A DNA stretch of 64,000 bases from Cristatella mucedo (GCA_009760855.2 WPIO01000125.1:236001-300000); one strand, 5' to 3'. Counted from the stretch's first letter, positions 47,111 to 59,699 are shown. The notes: a model not told the origin generated them from the sequence alone. Translations and numbers: made by a program.

Positions 47111-48478
47111 CTGGGTGAAGAAGCCTCTTGATACCAAACCAATCAAATATTGCAATTCACTATTTTCTTACCCTGCTACAACCTAAACCAAAATGCTCGA
47201 TTAATGCACTTGCACTGTCACACATCTATGGACATCGCTCTAGAGTGCTATGTCCGCCTAACACTTGGTAATTCGGCCGGAGGCACAGCACATGCTATAC
47301 GTGCGAACCTGCCATTCACAATGCCTGGCAACAAAACGGGAGATTTTCAAAATATAATTTTCCTTACCACAGCATGACATTTTTAGGCACGAGTTATAGG
47401 AAAAATACGCTGGATACCCAAAGACAAAAAATTGAACTCGGCTACCTAGTGTAATAGGCAGCAAGCACCGATGTAGATTGTGTGGATTTGCGAATCTGCC
47501 TTTATCTACCTTTTGCATATTGACAATACATAAGCCACTTAATTATCGTTCGGAAAAATACGTCAACAATAATAGTTAAATGAAAGTTATACCGAAGAGT
47601 AAAGAAGATTAAAGACGAGACGAGTAGAGAAGAATAAAGAGCAGGCCACGGCTCTGCTTTCCACCCACACGAAGGTGCTTGAATGGACGGCGTTACCAAG
47701 TAACCGAGTAACCCGAGTAACCGAGTCGTCCCTTCGGCCCACTACAAACACAACCCGAGTGAACAGGTCTGCCCCCTTGGAAAATGCCTGAGAGCTCTGA
47801 TGGCTTGAACAGCAATGTAAACTTGTGATTTTGACTTTGCTACACCCTTACTTCGATGATCTGGCCGGTAACAAATTCTGAACCTAATTCAAGTAATGCT
47901 ATCGGTCTAATCGCCGGCGCCGCCCAATAACCAATGGTGCGGGAGAATGCAAGTGAGGTGCTACATTTGACAATTGCTGCACTGTCAAACTAATCTTTTT
48001 CGCAGGGTTTGAAAGGAAGTCGCACGCTGTACAGATGAATTTTGTAATCGTATATGTAAAAAGCGGGCGGCCGGGAAAAACTCACGCGAATTTTTCATGT
48101 CGACTTGCAGGCAAGGTACGATAAGATGGAAACGGTGGGGTGGGGCGATGTACTCTGCAAAAGCTATGGAAGGAAAAAGTTCATCCTCTCTTCACATTTT
48201 AACTCGCTTTCGCATCGAAGCTTGTTAGGGAAAAATTACTGAATTATCTGAGTTAAATCTAAATATTGTAATTAATGGTTGGAGACTAAATTCAAAAGTA
48301 CGAAAGCTACCTCGGTTTAATTGCTAACTCCCATCACGTTTGAAAATGCGATTTGGGCTTGATTTCCATGGGTAGGCGGCACCTACCCGGATGTTGTTGC
48401 TGCCTACAGGCGCCACTCCACTCGGCCGAGAGTGCACCTCAAACGCGGAGCACGAGACTCGGCGGAAGCAGAGTTTAC
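47111..48478. other. Possible introns of a minus-strand gene; no exon confirmed
   Basis: Lies between the candidate exons at 46934-47110 and 48479-48614. Minus-strand donor-like GCAGG|GTAAGAAA (about 47171) and CTGTG|GTAAGGAA (about 47363) are seen without a clear frame. Confidence 0.25.
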
Positions 48479-48614
48479 CTTCACAGCGCATGCTGCAACC
48501 GCCGCTGCTGTTGCTGCTGCCGACCCGAATGTCGCCCGCGAAGTCGGTTCGAGCTCCCGCTCCGCTCTTGGCCGCCAGCCAAGAAGAGAAGCCCCGAGCT
48601 ACGTCTGCAGCCAT
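48479..48614 (-). CDS. Possible first coding exon in a CpG-rich patch, minus strand
   Basis: On the minus strand an ATG (CAGATGG) opens 45 codons, MAADVARGFSSWLAAKSG, then a Gly/Ser-rich stretch ending GGCSMRCE, followed by a good donor, GTGAAG|GTAAAC, in phase 1. The patch 48340-48660 is much richer in GC and CpG than its surroundings and carries no repeat I recognise, as expected of a 5' exon near a promoter. If unspliced, the frame continues to a stop near 48324. The plus strand is also open in several frames here, so GC content alone may explain the openness. Confidence 0.25.
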
Positions 48615-48659
48615 CTGAGGATTGTAACGGCGGATAGCAGCCTGGGCTGGTTTTTCACT

Positions 48660-49283
48660 TAATCGGAAATTGAATGCTTGCGGTTTACTTGGAATACCGC
48701 TCTCGGCTGTCATGGGTCATCTCCAGGACCGCTTCTGATCAGGCATTCGTTCAGTTCAACAACTGTGGCCTTTAGAAATACTGCCACGAACGATTCGAAG
48801 GTTACTGAGAAATCCAGTAGGGGCAGCGTGAATTAATTGGTTAATGACTGAAAGGTCTCCAATAGCTGCTACTGTCGTCGCCTCAGAGTAGCCATAAAGG
48901 CAAAATAATTCAGCTCAAGAGTGCAACTTCTGAAGCTTCGAAGTAGCGACGCTTAAGTTCCTCACGATCTATTTATTTAGAGTCCCACAAAACTCAGCAT
49001 GCAGGGTGCACCCTTCGGATTCGACATTCTAGCGCTGGTTATTAGTTCGGTCACTGGTTCTAAGACCGTTGGCATAGGTCGGATAGGTTTTTAAAATATC
49101 CCATAGCTGAGCACTCGCTGTACGAGCAGGGACAATTGCTGCTAGGAAATCAACCCCGTAAGCGCATAGACCAAATAGTAGCTTCGATAGCAAAAAATAT
49201 TGATGAATTCAAAGAATGTACGTAAACATTTATCGCACAAGGCCGGGACCCCAATTTTTTCTTTTGCTCACACTCTCATACCG
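48660..49283. other. No gene recognised
   Basis: Nothing supportable. Confidence 0.4.
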
Positions 49284-49355
49284 AATAATAATAATAAACT
49301 GATAAAGCCCCCTCAGAGAACTCAATCTCCCTCTAGACGCTTCACACTTCATGCA
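49284..49355 (-). mobile_element. LINE-A or SINE-1 tail fragment
   Basis: (ATT)n, GATAAAGCCCCCTCAGAGAA, then ACGCTTCACAC. Too short to assign. Confidence 0.7.
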
Positions 49356-49714
49356 GTACTCCGATCCACTGTATGTCGTTAAAGCATTTACCAGAGAGGT
49401 GACCATGGTCGCGTCTATTTCGTCCATTTACCCACAATGAAGCTACTAGTGCCATCGACTCCAGAGTGTGTACACTGCCGTCAGTAAGCCTTTCTCCAAC
49501 TTTCCACTTGGCCGAATATCTTCATGCGAGTGCCCAGCGCGTCTTCATGGCAGTATGACCAGGCGGCAGCTTTTAGGTTTTCGGTGCTGCACTGCTGCGA
49601 CCAGCGATACTACATTTTCTAGGTTGCTATAGCAACTTGCCTATAATGACTGCTCTATATGAGAAAAGCAACGAGCGATTGGTTGGTGATTGCCTGACAG
49701 CGAGCTGAAACTTG

Positions 49715-49885
49715 GCTCCTGGGTCTTTGCCCAGTGTTTAGGCACTTGCTCTTCGTGACCCAAGTCCTGGGTTCAAGGCCTGCAAACGGGCAGTTCTTTA
49801 TTGCCGTGTGCAAGCAGTAGTGATAACCGTTGAGGCTCTTCTGCCGCTATATAAAGATGGCTGCTGAATCAGTTAGTCTGCACTT
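49715..49885 (+). mobile_element. SINE-2
   Basis: GCCCAGTGTTTAGGCACTTG (box A), GGGTTCAAGGCC (box B), TTATTGCCGTGTGCAAGCAG, GAGGCTCTTCTGCCGCTATA and TGAATCAG. Confidence 0.78.
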
Positions 49886-50102
49886 TACTTTTATTTCTTT
49901 CATCTGTAAGTGAAATGAAAACGTAATGTGCTATCAAGAAATCGGGATAAAGATATTAGCAATCCAAAAACAAAAGGTATAGATTTTTTAGAATGAAAAC
50001 AGATTATATATGATCAAAGACATTCGCTACTCGAGACTAGAGGTTTCTCGCTTCTAAGTGAAAATAATTAGCATCGGCTATAACTTTTTCAGTTGCAATT
50101 GG

Positions 50103-50300
50103 TAATAATAATAAAAATAATAATAATGCACTTGATAGAGCGCCCCCAGAGAACTCAATCTCTTTCTAGGCGCTTTACATTTGCTGCAAAGGGAAACTCG
50201 ATTGAATGGTGAGTAATATCATGCTTGATAAACAACATGAATAACATGGTTGGGGGTGACATGCACAGTGTCAGCATGCAAGTGTGGTTAAGCTTCATCC
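50103..50300 (-). mobile_element. LINE-A 3' end
   Basis: (ATT)n, hairpin tail, and 3' UTR to about 50300. Confidence 0.9.
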
Positions 50301-50767
50301 TGGCCATGTCAGTGTTCTTTGATACCATACGATTCTCAGACCCTTAAGAAATGTGCTCTAATTTATCTCTTCAATGTGCCATGAGCTTTTATAGGCAATT
50401 TATGATTGCATAGAAATAATCTACTCTCGACTTCTTGCGTAAGTAGACTTAAAAGTCGTGCACTAAACAGATCCAAGGATTGCGAAGCTACAGGATCAAG
50501 CCAGGAGAGCTTCTTAGTTCTTCTACCTTGCATTTCGCTAGTAACTGCTTTTTTTTACCTTTAAGGGTAACATTAGCTAGTTTGCTTAGAGGTCATTGAT
50601 GACCCATCAAATTTGTAATGCCCTCTACAATTTGCTGATTCCGTGCGAATCGACTTAAGGCTGCTTTTACTTACTGAAAGTATGTACCTGTATATCATCA
50701 ATACCAAATTGATATGCTTTATTTTCTGCTTATACGACGAGAAAAAAGATTTCTTTCTCTTAGCACA

Positions 50768-50848
<81 letters not shown>

Positions 50849-51344
50849 CGCGCGCGTGCCTGTGTCTGTGTCTGTGTCTGTGTGTGTTTATTATTATTAT
50901 ATTTATGAGCCATTTTTTCTAATCGTATTAAATAGATTTGCTTTGATTTTTATTTTTGCGGACTTAATAGTTCCGTTTGACAAGAAAATGACTAAACGTA
51001 ACTGTTCAATGTCTTAGTCTCTTTTCACTTTTTCATAATTTGCTATCCTGGCAAAGGTTTTGGACTGGTTTTTTGTGTTCAAGCCGTCGACCATTGTTTT
51101 TACTTTTCATATTATTTTTAAGACTTGCGTTGGCTTGCGGCTTATCGAGTATCCATCGGCTGCTGGATGAGCAAATTATTATTTTAACTCCTAACGTGAC
51201 AGCAATCCTTGGGTAGATGAATATAGCACTGTGTACACTGTTTCTGCCGTTCCATAAAAAGTTTTGCCTTGGATGATTGCTAGTTATAAGACAACAAAAG
51301 AAAGCTTGTGTTCTCGTGACTGCACAGTTACACGATCCTTATAA
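50301..51344. repeat. Intergenic DNA with a (TG)n microsatellite
   Basis: (TG)n spans about 50778-50888, with TTCGCGCGCGTG and TGTGTC variants. No gene seen around it. Confidence 0.85.
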
Positions 51345-52935
51345 AAATGTAATGTAATGTAATGTAATGTATCTCCGTCTGTAACTCCACAAAGTCATAA
51401 AGACCATGTGGGTGTTACGCAGGAGAGTTTTGTATAGCGCACTCACAGCCTAAGCGGCTTTCGGTACGCATTCGGTAGCCAACAGACTTCGTCTCACGCA
51501 ACAAAGAGAAAGTGGGAAGCATAGCAGAGTCAGGAGAGCAGTTGAGGTAGTCAGTAGCATAGAAGTAGCAGCTCAGGACCGCTAAAAAGGATGTGCCATA
51601 GTCGGCAGTAGGAGAGTAGTTGTCGTTGCGTAAGAATTGTGGAAGCGAGTTCCACAGTCTAGGACCTGCAGATCTAAAGCTTCCGTCGCTAACTGTCTTT
51701 AAGCGTAGGAATGGGACAGCTAATTTATTGTCCACACAGGACCTCAGGGCACGAACAGGCTGAAACTGATGCAGCAGTTCAGCTAGGTACGAAGGAGCCA
51801 AGCCGTGGCAGGCCTTGTGGGTCAGCGTAAGAACTTTGCTCTGTATCCTTTGCTCAACCGGCAACCATACTAGCTCTTTCAGCAGAGGTCACACGTGCTC
51901 AAACCGCTGGAACTTGAAGACCAGCCTTGCAGCCATATTCATAGTCCACTGCAGTGGCATAATAGCTTTCTTTGGCAGCCCAGCCAAAAGGGAATTACAA
52001 TAATCAAGCCGAGACAGAACTAAAAAGCTAGTTAAATTTTTTGCAAGCCACTGTCGGAGACAGCTCTTAATCTTGGATAGGGATCGGATGTGATGGCTAG
52101 CTGTAGAGGCAGTCTTCTGAATGAAGCTTTTGAAATTGAGGCAGTTATTGAACACGACACCTAAATTACGAGCACGTGGTGAAGGTCGCACAATAGCATC
52201 ACCTATTAGAATAGCAAAGCCTTTTAATCCAGCCACACGCTTAGGGTGTCCTATGAGCAGCAGCTCTTTTTTATCGTAACTTAGTTTTAAGTGATTTCCG
52301 ACATCCAGGATCGAATGTCGGAAAGGCAAGCATTCAGTTTCTCAGTTGCTGCAGCAGATTCCGACGGTTTGAATGACAAATACAACTGATTATCGGCAGC
52401 ATAGAAGTGATATCCTATTCCATGGGCCTTAATCACTTTTCCCAGAGGCTGTGTATAAATGGAGAACAGCAAGGGACCGAGTACAGACCCTTGAGGGACT
52501 CCACAGGTGACCCTTCTCATGTCTGAGACCTGACCCCAACACGACACGGATTGAACACGATCAGACAAGTATGATTTAAACCACGCCAGTGCTTCGTCTG
52601 CCAGACCGATCGTTGTTCTCAATCGTTCAAGCAGAACTTCGTGATCAATGGTGTCGAAGGCAGCAGACAGATCTAGCAGAGCTAGGGCAGTGACATTCCC
52701 GTCGTCGTTGCCACGTAGAATGTCATTGTTAACACGGAGGAGAGCAGTTTCAGTAGAGTGCTGCCTCTTGAACCCTTATTGAAATGTTTCTGACATTCCA
52801 TTATTTTCAATATGTTCAACCAGCTGCTTAGCAACAATTTTTCCAAGAATCTTTGATAAGAACGGAAGAAGGGAAACTGGACGATAGTTTGCTAGGACCT
52901 CTGTGTCTAATCCAGGCTTTTTAAGAATAGGTCTA
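51345..52935 (-). mobile_element. LINE-B, second-longest copy, mutated catalytic box
   Basis: Minus strand, 5' to 3': [128 protein letters not shown] (YADD changed to YAAD, 52392-52403), ELLLIGHPKRVAGLKGFA, then the C-terminus to ECAIQNSPA and (ATTAC)n tail. One stop near 52783 and frame breaks near 51865-51889 and 52290. Low divergence suggests a fairly young but dead copy. Confidence 0.95.
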
Positions 52936-54604
52936 ACGAACGAGCTAACGAAAAATCATCATAGCAACCTCGCACCGTACCGTCCCAATTCTGACATAAC
53001 GACTGATCAAATGCTGTGGGAAATCAAAGGAGAAGCCTGCTGCTTTGTTTTCTCTGGCAGTCAGTAAACAATCATGTAACTAATATAGAGAGACTTAGAT
53101 GAAATGTTCATTATTGGTATAGAAACGCAAGAGCACGGCCAAATCGTCAGTAAATTCAGAATGTTAACATTCTGAAAATTATTCCCATGTGAAAATATTA
53201 AGGCTTCACAGTTGCCAAAGAAGCTATCATCCCCTTCCCATTACTCCGGCAGCTGGAACTTTACCCACGACTAACGGCAAAAATGCTTTCAGGCCGAAAT
53301 ATTCTTACCTCCAGTCAAGGATCAGACTACGAAATTACGAGCCCCGTTGCAAAGCTGATTTTGGAAATCAAAATCTCTATGAGCACTCCAAAATATCTTG
53401 AGATGCAGAGAAATTTAAAACCAATCGGGACGGAGGGGGTTGTAACCCAGCAACAAATGTAATGAAGGTGAGCATTGGCAATAGCAAATGCATGAGTGTA
53501 CGACAACAGTACTTCTCATCCAAATGCAGACACTACTCACGTGACACGAGTGACGACTTCTGCTGATGCTGACACGCCACGAGTGCCTATTGTCGCCGCT
53601 GCCTCAGCTGTCACCGCTGCCGCTGCTGCTGCCACTTTGGGGACAAGTACAAAAAGCTACCACGACTGTGGCACTGCCGATGTGAAGTAATGGGTAGATG
53701 GCATTGCTCCGGACAACTGGGGTGCAAAAACTGGGTTGGACTGAGACAGCAGTGGCTGATCATCATAGAGAGACGTTAGGTATGCTTGCCTCTACCCAGC
53801 AATGTAGCAGGCGCTTGGTTGTTTGGGTTGCATCGAGCTAAATGCAAGGTACAGATATGCTTGGCCGGCAGCAAGATTCCAGAACATGTTGGCAGTGTTG
53901 GAAATGTGCCAAAGACATCTTTTGCAATGCGAAGGGAGCCGACATCAAAGCCCCGTCTTGCCGCAGACACTTTGGCCGAGGACATGCCAGTCCGGTTGCT
54001 CTGGCACCGAACCGTGGACTCCAGTGCTTGCTGCACCTCCCAGCTGATTGTGGCTGCTACTTCCTGTTGCAGCTGCTTGTGGCTGGTGCCTACGCCTCCA
54101 AAGAAGAGCGACAGCTGCGCTCCTTGGATACTTCCCTAATATTCTCTAATATCGGATATCGAATTTTTCTGGCAGCCTCTTGTCATTCTAAGCCGAATTT
54201 GCTTGCATGTCTATCGCCCGATCTTTATTGTCCCAAAGCTCCTGCTTGCTTCTCTCCACCATTGTTCTTGCTGCTTCTTTTTTCTCTGGGTTTCCAATTA
54301 TAAGTTTTCGCTTCTGTCTTGGCAAGACGCTTGGCAATGCAGCGTTTTGCTCACACTCTTTTCGGAAGGCGTGCCACTGGTGGCATATCCAGCCAAGACT
54401 GAGCAGGCGTCTTGCCGGCTGACATGACGGAAGCCTTTGATTGGTTGCCCGATGTGCTGCACCGAGTCCTGGCACGATCTCGGTGCTCACCGGCCTCCTT
54501 CTAAAACATTCGGCAGCTTCTGCTAGCGATCGGCTTGTGTGCGGCCGGAGGGACACTCGTCGGTGGCGCTTCCAGTTCGTTACGGCTTGCAACCTCGTGT
54601 TATT
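52936..54604. other. No gene firmly recognised; GC-rich upstream flank
   Basis: Contains the palindrome at 53155 and, from 53500, GC-rich DNA open on both strands (minus frames 53776-54036 and 54188-54676, the latter 162 codons). These might be exons of a minus-strand gene or only compositional; no family is recognised. Confidence 0.3.
53155..53176. repeat. Perfect 22-bp palindrome
   Basis: The half TTCAGAATGTT is followed directly by its reverse complement. Unusually long to be perfect by chance. Confidence 0.9.
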
Positions 54605-54671
54605 ATGGCAGGCCAACAGACGGCGACAGCTCCAAATTTGAAGCCGCTGGGCACAGGGAGACGTCGACGAG
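54605..54671 (+). CDS. Possible first exon of an unrecognised plus-strand gene
   Basis: An ATG in strong Kozak context (A at -3, G at +4, ATTATGG) opens 22 codons, MAGQQTATAPNLKPLGTG then four Arg, and one extra G. The boundary chosen is CGACGAG|GTCAAT; this donor is poor after GT. It is offered because its phase joins the acceptor at 55941 without a stop, giving Ala-Pro-Met-Pro-Pro at the join, and because the region just upstream is GC-rich and promoter-like. Without splicing the frame reads on to a stop near 54733. The family is not recognised. Treat as one option for the start of the gene. Confidence 0.22.
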
Positions 54672-55941
54672 GTCAATGTGATTCACTCCGGCCAGCTAGC
54701 CACAAAAAGTGGTTCGGCAAAGAGCTGGAATGAGAAACAAATGGGCTGAGGGGGGTAAGGAGTGTGGCGATTAGACGAACCTCTCCAGCAGCCTGTGGGA
54801 AGGATGGCGACCCTCACAAACCGGCTCGGCTCACGGAAGCCGGACTTATTCCTGTAGTCGCATCTGTGGCCCTCGCCTCGGCAGCTGGTTGAGAAAAACA
54901 AGCAAAAAGCATCGGCCTAATGGCGTTCGAGGTTTGGGAATGCCTGAGATTTCCTGTCAGCAGGTGGCCCCCAGGCAATGGGGGCGTGCCTAGCCCTACT
55001 GACGGCGAGCTATAGAGGTAGCTTTAGCTGCCGATAATCAATCATCACTTGTCAGCGCCCCCTCTGGCCGGCTGGTGAGCGAAGGGCCGGTGTGCCAAAG
55101 GTGGGGGCAGGACTGGTGAACGCATCAGCTGCTGTCATCAGCTGCTGAGTCTGCCGGCCTGCTGTCTGCTCACTGTGGCTGCTGTTGCACGGCAGCTGCC
55201 GGCTAGGCCGGAATTCTTCGATGGGGTTCCAGGAGCCGGTGGAGAGACTCGGGGGGGGGGGAGCTATGGACAAGGTCGATGATGCAGGCCTGCAGTCATC
55301 TCAGTCTGCCCTTAAGTTAGGCCTTCAAGAGCCGTGTCCCTTAGTGGTGGGTGTGTGCCAAATTTATAGAATTCTTAAGCGATGGCACGTATGATTTCAA
55401 GAGGAGTGACATTCACCTGCGGTGGGAGAGAGCCGCCCATTGCTGGCATCGTAAAGAATTCAGTTCGGCAGCTTTGAGAGCTCGAAACTTTGCCCTTGGC
55501 GTACATCCACAAATAACCCAAGAACCGCTGCAACGTGTGTCATATATTGCCCCGGGTGTTTGCACATGTTTATGACTTCAGGTGCTCATGGGCTGATCCT
55601 ATATTAGACGGATTCTCTGCGAGTCGCACTGCCACTTATGGCTATTGCAATGCATTCCTCCTCCTGCTGCTTATGCCGTAGCTACCACTGCGGTTTAATG
55701 TCTGTAAAATCGTCTTCTGACTTACACGTTGGAAAAATCATCCATTTTGCTCACCACCTGTCCGTATCCCATGCTGCTGCGACAGTGCAATAGCTAATTA
55801 GCAATATGCCCATTGGCTTGCTTTGAGGCATTTGTAAGTAACTAATGTGCCTCCTGCCTGGCTTTTAATAGCACGTTAGTGCTTATTCATTCAGCGACTT
55901 AATGATAACAAGATATTGCCCTCTTACTTGCCTCGTCACAG

Positions 55942-56030
55942 CACCAATGCCTCCCGTGAGAAAGCAAATAAAATGTGGGATTGAAAATTTCGAGGGCAGG
56001 CCAGCACGATTTCTCGACATACTGAAAACT
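55942..56030 (+). CDS. Exon of an unrecognised plus-strand gene
   Basis: A pyrimidine-rich acceptor (CCCTCTTACTTGCCTCGTCACAG) and a near-perfect donor (AAAACT|GTGAGTAT) bound 89 bp with only one stop-free frame. It reads PMPPVRKQIKCGIENFEGR then PARFLDILKT, a balanced, protein-like composition outside any repeat I recognise. It begins in phase 1 and ends in phase 0. The next candidate exon, 59305-59452, starts in phase 0, so the two join cleanly. I do not recognise the family. The coding call rests on splice signals and frame only. Confidence 0.5.
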
Positions 56031-56334
56031 GTGAGTATCGGCTGCCCTTTCAACCCTACACATATGCCTTCCTATTTAACCAGGGCTGTATCCTCCAAAA
56101 TATTTCCTCTGTTCTTTAAGGATACTTTGCTAATTGCTTTCACAATCGCTTAGCCGAGCTAATCCCTGCGTTCCTTACTGCAACTCTACATAAAGCAATA
56201 CTTGTCATCTCTAGCAGTCTTACATACCTTCTTATGAATAAACGAAACAATTAAGGTAGCTGAGCAAGTGACCTATTTTTATAGACTCGTTTTTATAGGG
56301 CAGAAGAGCCTTGTTGGTTTTTATCCTTATTGCA

Positions 56335-56425
56335 GTAAAGTGCTATAAAGAGTTACAAAGAGCTGCCTGCTTCGAGACTCGACCCTGGTACCTGGCTCGT
56401 GAAGTGCGAGTGCCTTGTGTTGTTT
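56335..56425 (-). mobile_element. SINE-2 head fragment
   Basis: Minus strand: AAGGCACTCGCACTTCACGA, then CAGGGTCGAGTCTCG (box B). A further LINE-A/SINE-1-like tail scrap lies at about 56655-56710. Confidence 0.55.
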
Positions 56426-57009
56426 TGTACTCTTCATCATCGGCTACCGATAAAAACCTGTCCAATATGGCTGTAATGTACTCATACCTACCCATTCCAT
56501 GTAAAACTTGAAAATTCGCCTGCCGGAAATCTAATAATATGCAATGAAAAACTTTTCCGATTCACTTTGGCAAATTGCTAGAATGTAACCTTATGGCAAA
56601 CAAGACACTTCGGGTTTTTGAAGCCATGACGAATAATAGTAATGACAATAGGTCGTTGGCATATCAGCCTAAGAGAACTTAATCCCTTATCCGGGTGCTT
56701 TACAGCTCACTGCAGGATAATCAGCACTTACTGGTTAGTGTTATGCGAAGATCACTGCAAGATAATCAGAACTCAAGAGTTGAGTGTTGCACACGGTATC
56801 AAGCATGCAAAAACACCAACTGTTATGCTTCGGCCAGCATGCTAAGCAAATAAGAAGACATAGTCACAGGGCCTAGTAACATGCACTGGATTATTCAGGG
56901 TACACGTGCAATTAACATAGGAACACAAAAAGGGGGCGACGTTCAGTGGGACGAAGGAAAAGTCGACTGGTACGATACGTCTTTTGCTAAAGCTTACAGG
57001 ATGCTGCAA

Positions 57010-57216
57010 GGTTGCTGGAAGTAGTGACTCAGTGCGACAGCGATTTCCAGATTCTTGGTACATACGAGCTGAAGGCTCGAAAATATTTGCATTTAGTGTG
57101 AGAGGCTTCGAGATTACCAGATGCTGACGAGCGGATGGATGCTGTGAGAGCACACAGGAGTAGCAAAGAGGTCGGGTACATAGGCTAGTGCAAGCTAGCG
57201 AAGCGACCTGCAAGCT

Positions 57217-57315
<99 letters not shown>

Positions 57316-57399
57316 AGTAAGAGAGAGAGAGAGGAGAAATGGAGAGGAGAGAGAGTGAGAGGGGGAGAAATAAAGACGAGAGAGAGAGAAAAGAGAGAG

Positions 57400-57462
<63 letters not shown>

Positions 57463-57565
57463 AAGAGAGAGAGAGAGGAGAAATGGAGAAGAGAGAGAGA
57501 CTGAGAGGGGAGAAATGGAGATGAGAGAGAGAGATATAAAAGAGAGAGAGAGGGGGAGAGAGAGA

Positions 57566-57601
<36 letters not shown>

Positions 57602-57960
57602 ATCTTGAAATTAATCCGATTCTTGATAAAAGGTCAGTGAAGCTCAGACAGAAGTGGTGTCGTATGGCAGCTACACATGAGACGACCGACCAGCCGAGCT
57701 GCTGAGTAACAAGTGCACAGGCCAGTCGGGAGGCCTGAATTAAGGGAATTTCTAGATGCAAAAGTCTCAAATGCGTGAACTAATTTGGATGGCTCACTCT
57801 TATTCAGGCAGGCCCTAATTTTGGCAGTGCATCTTATGTGAAAACAGGCCGACTTGACAATCGAGACAATACGCTCGTTGAATGATAAGTTTTGGAATAG
57901 TAAGCCTAGATCATAGGCAGACGTCACCGGAGTGATACCAGCTGAACTCATCTTGAGGGT
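57010..57960 (-). mobile_element. LINE-A2 C-terminal region split by a GA microsatellite
   Basis: Minus strand, 5' part (57960-57603): ITPVTSAYDLGLLFQNLSFN, CFHIRCTAKIRACLNKS, CHTTPLLSELH, then KNRINFKI in another frame. The 3' part (57201-57010) reads LACRSLR, LALAYVPDLFATPVCSHSIH. Between FKI and LACR, where the family has FKVLSLTFRSLH, lie about 400 bp of GA/CT repeat. Confidence 0.75.
57202..57602. repeat. (GA)n and (CAGA)n microsatellite inside LINE-A2
   Basis: GA repeats with a (CAGA) block at 57238-57285 and GGAGAAATGGAGA higher-order repeats. Confidence 0.95.
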
Positions 57961-58539
57961 TAGGTCTTTTATCTTTCAGGTGACACCAGGCTTGCCCATA
58001 GCTATTAGTCTTCTCATCGGTAAGCTTCAGGAAATTAGGGGTCATCCAAGAGCGAATATCACAAATTACCTTTATTGGAATGAATCATCAGTGCAGAGTA
58101 AACAGGAATACTTTAAAGAAGATTTATGTGTTCCACAGTCGACCCCGATTTATTTACAATGCTTCCAGCTATATACAGTTCGAACTCCCTTGAGCTATCG
58201 ATGCTAGCCTATTGCTAGCTAAAACCCTCATACCACTATTTACTTCCAGCATCATCGACTATGCAGTGTCTGTATAAGCTTGGCACGGTGTTCAGATTTC
58301 GGACTATATTGAGTGTCAGGGAATGCAACAAAATGTCCACTTGGCGACCGTTGCAGAACTATGGGATGCCCTCAGAGTCAGAAGCACGTTCACTCATCTG
58401 CGAGACATACTAACTGAGCAATAGGCAAAGTGTGTCAGGCAAGTAGGCTACTAGTGAACATTTGACGATTAATGGAAAATCACCGCTGGAATGTATTGGA
58501 CAGAAGTTTTCCCAAAGGGCATGAAATGTATAGCAATGA

Positions 58540-58846
58540 TCTCCTGACTTGACACCATTTAAAACGAAACTAAAACCACACCTCTTTATCACAGCATTTA
58601 GTGGGTCCCTGCGATTCGTCTTTTGTCTGCTTATGCGTGCTTACACTGTGCATGCTGCCACTAAACACACTTGCATACTGACCCTGTGCATGTCACCCCT
58701 CACCGTGTTATTCTTGTTGTTTATTGAGCATGCTATGTCAACTATTCGATCGTGCTTCCTTTGCAGCAAATGTAAAGCGCCTAGAAAGAGATTTAGTTCT
58801 CTGAGGGTGCTTTATCAAATGCATTATCATTATTATTAGTAGTAGT
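58540..58846 (+). mobile_element. LINE-A 3' end
   Basis: DTI*NETKTTPLYHSI-type C-terminal codons, 3' UTR, AAATGTAAAGCGCCTAGAAA, hairpin, ATT tail; directly followed by a CTCTGC microsatellite. Confidence 0.92.
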
Positions 58847-58855
58847 ATGCCGTAT

Positions 58856-59280
<425 letters not shown>

Positions 59281-59304
59281 GGAATAACCATGTGTGGCAA
59301 TAAG

Positions 59305-59452
59305 TCAGAGGGCAGCACTGGAGATAATAGAGATATTGCTATACAGCGAGTGCTGTTGGCCCAGCCGATTTTGCATTCAGACTCAGACGATAAGTGGTAC
59401 AGGCTACCAAGCACGGCAACTCAATCCAGAATCTCTAGAAACTTTAACTTTG
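59305..59452 (+). CDS. Exon of an unrecognised plus-strand gene, between two microsatellites
   Basis: The frame reads SEGSTGDNRDIAIQRVLL, AQPILHSDSDDKWYRLP and STATQSRISRNFNF, then a single G before the donor CTTTG|GTAAGACA. The chosen acceptor is GGCAATAAG at 59303-59304, 24 bases after the end of a 420-bp CT-rich tract that would serve as the polypyrimidine tract. The intron side of the donor runs into (AT)n and (GT)n. Phase 0 at the start fits the exon at 55942-56030, and phase 1 at the end fits 63961. An ATG at 59290 in the same frame is an alternative start if this were a first exon. The opposite strand is also open here, which lowers certainty. Family not recognised. Confidence 0.5.
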
Positions 59453-59464
59453 GTAAGACAAATC

Positions 59465-59467
<3 letters not shown>

Positions 59468-59507
<40 letters not shown>

Positions 59508-59523
59508 GTATATATAATATGTG

Positions 59524-59611
<88 letters not shown>

Positions 59612-59612
59612 C
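59468..59612. repeat. (AT)n(GT)n compound microsatellite
   Basis: AT repeats at 59468-59504 and GT repeats at 59529-59611, beginning 15 bp inside the intron after the donor at 59453. Confidence 0.95.
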
Positions 59613-59699
59613 TACCATGGTACGACAAGCATTCGTATGCCACGAATAAAGCGAGCTTACCCAAATCTTTAAAACGAGCGACTCTAGTGTGCTGCTAGA

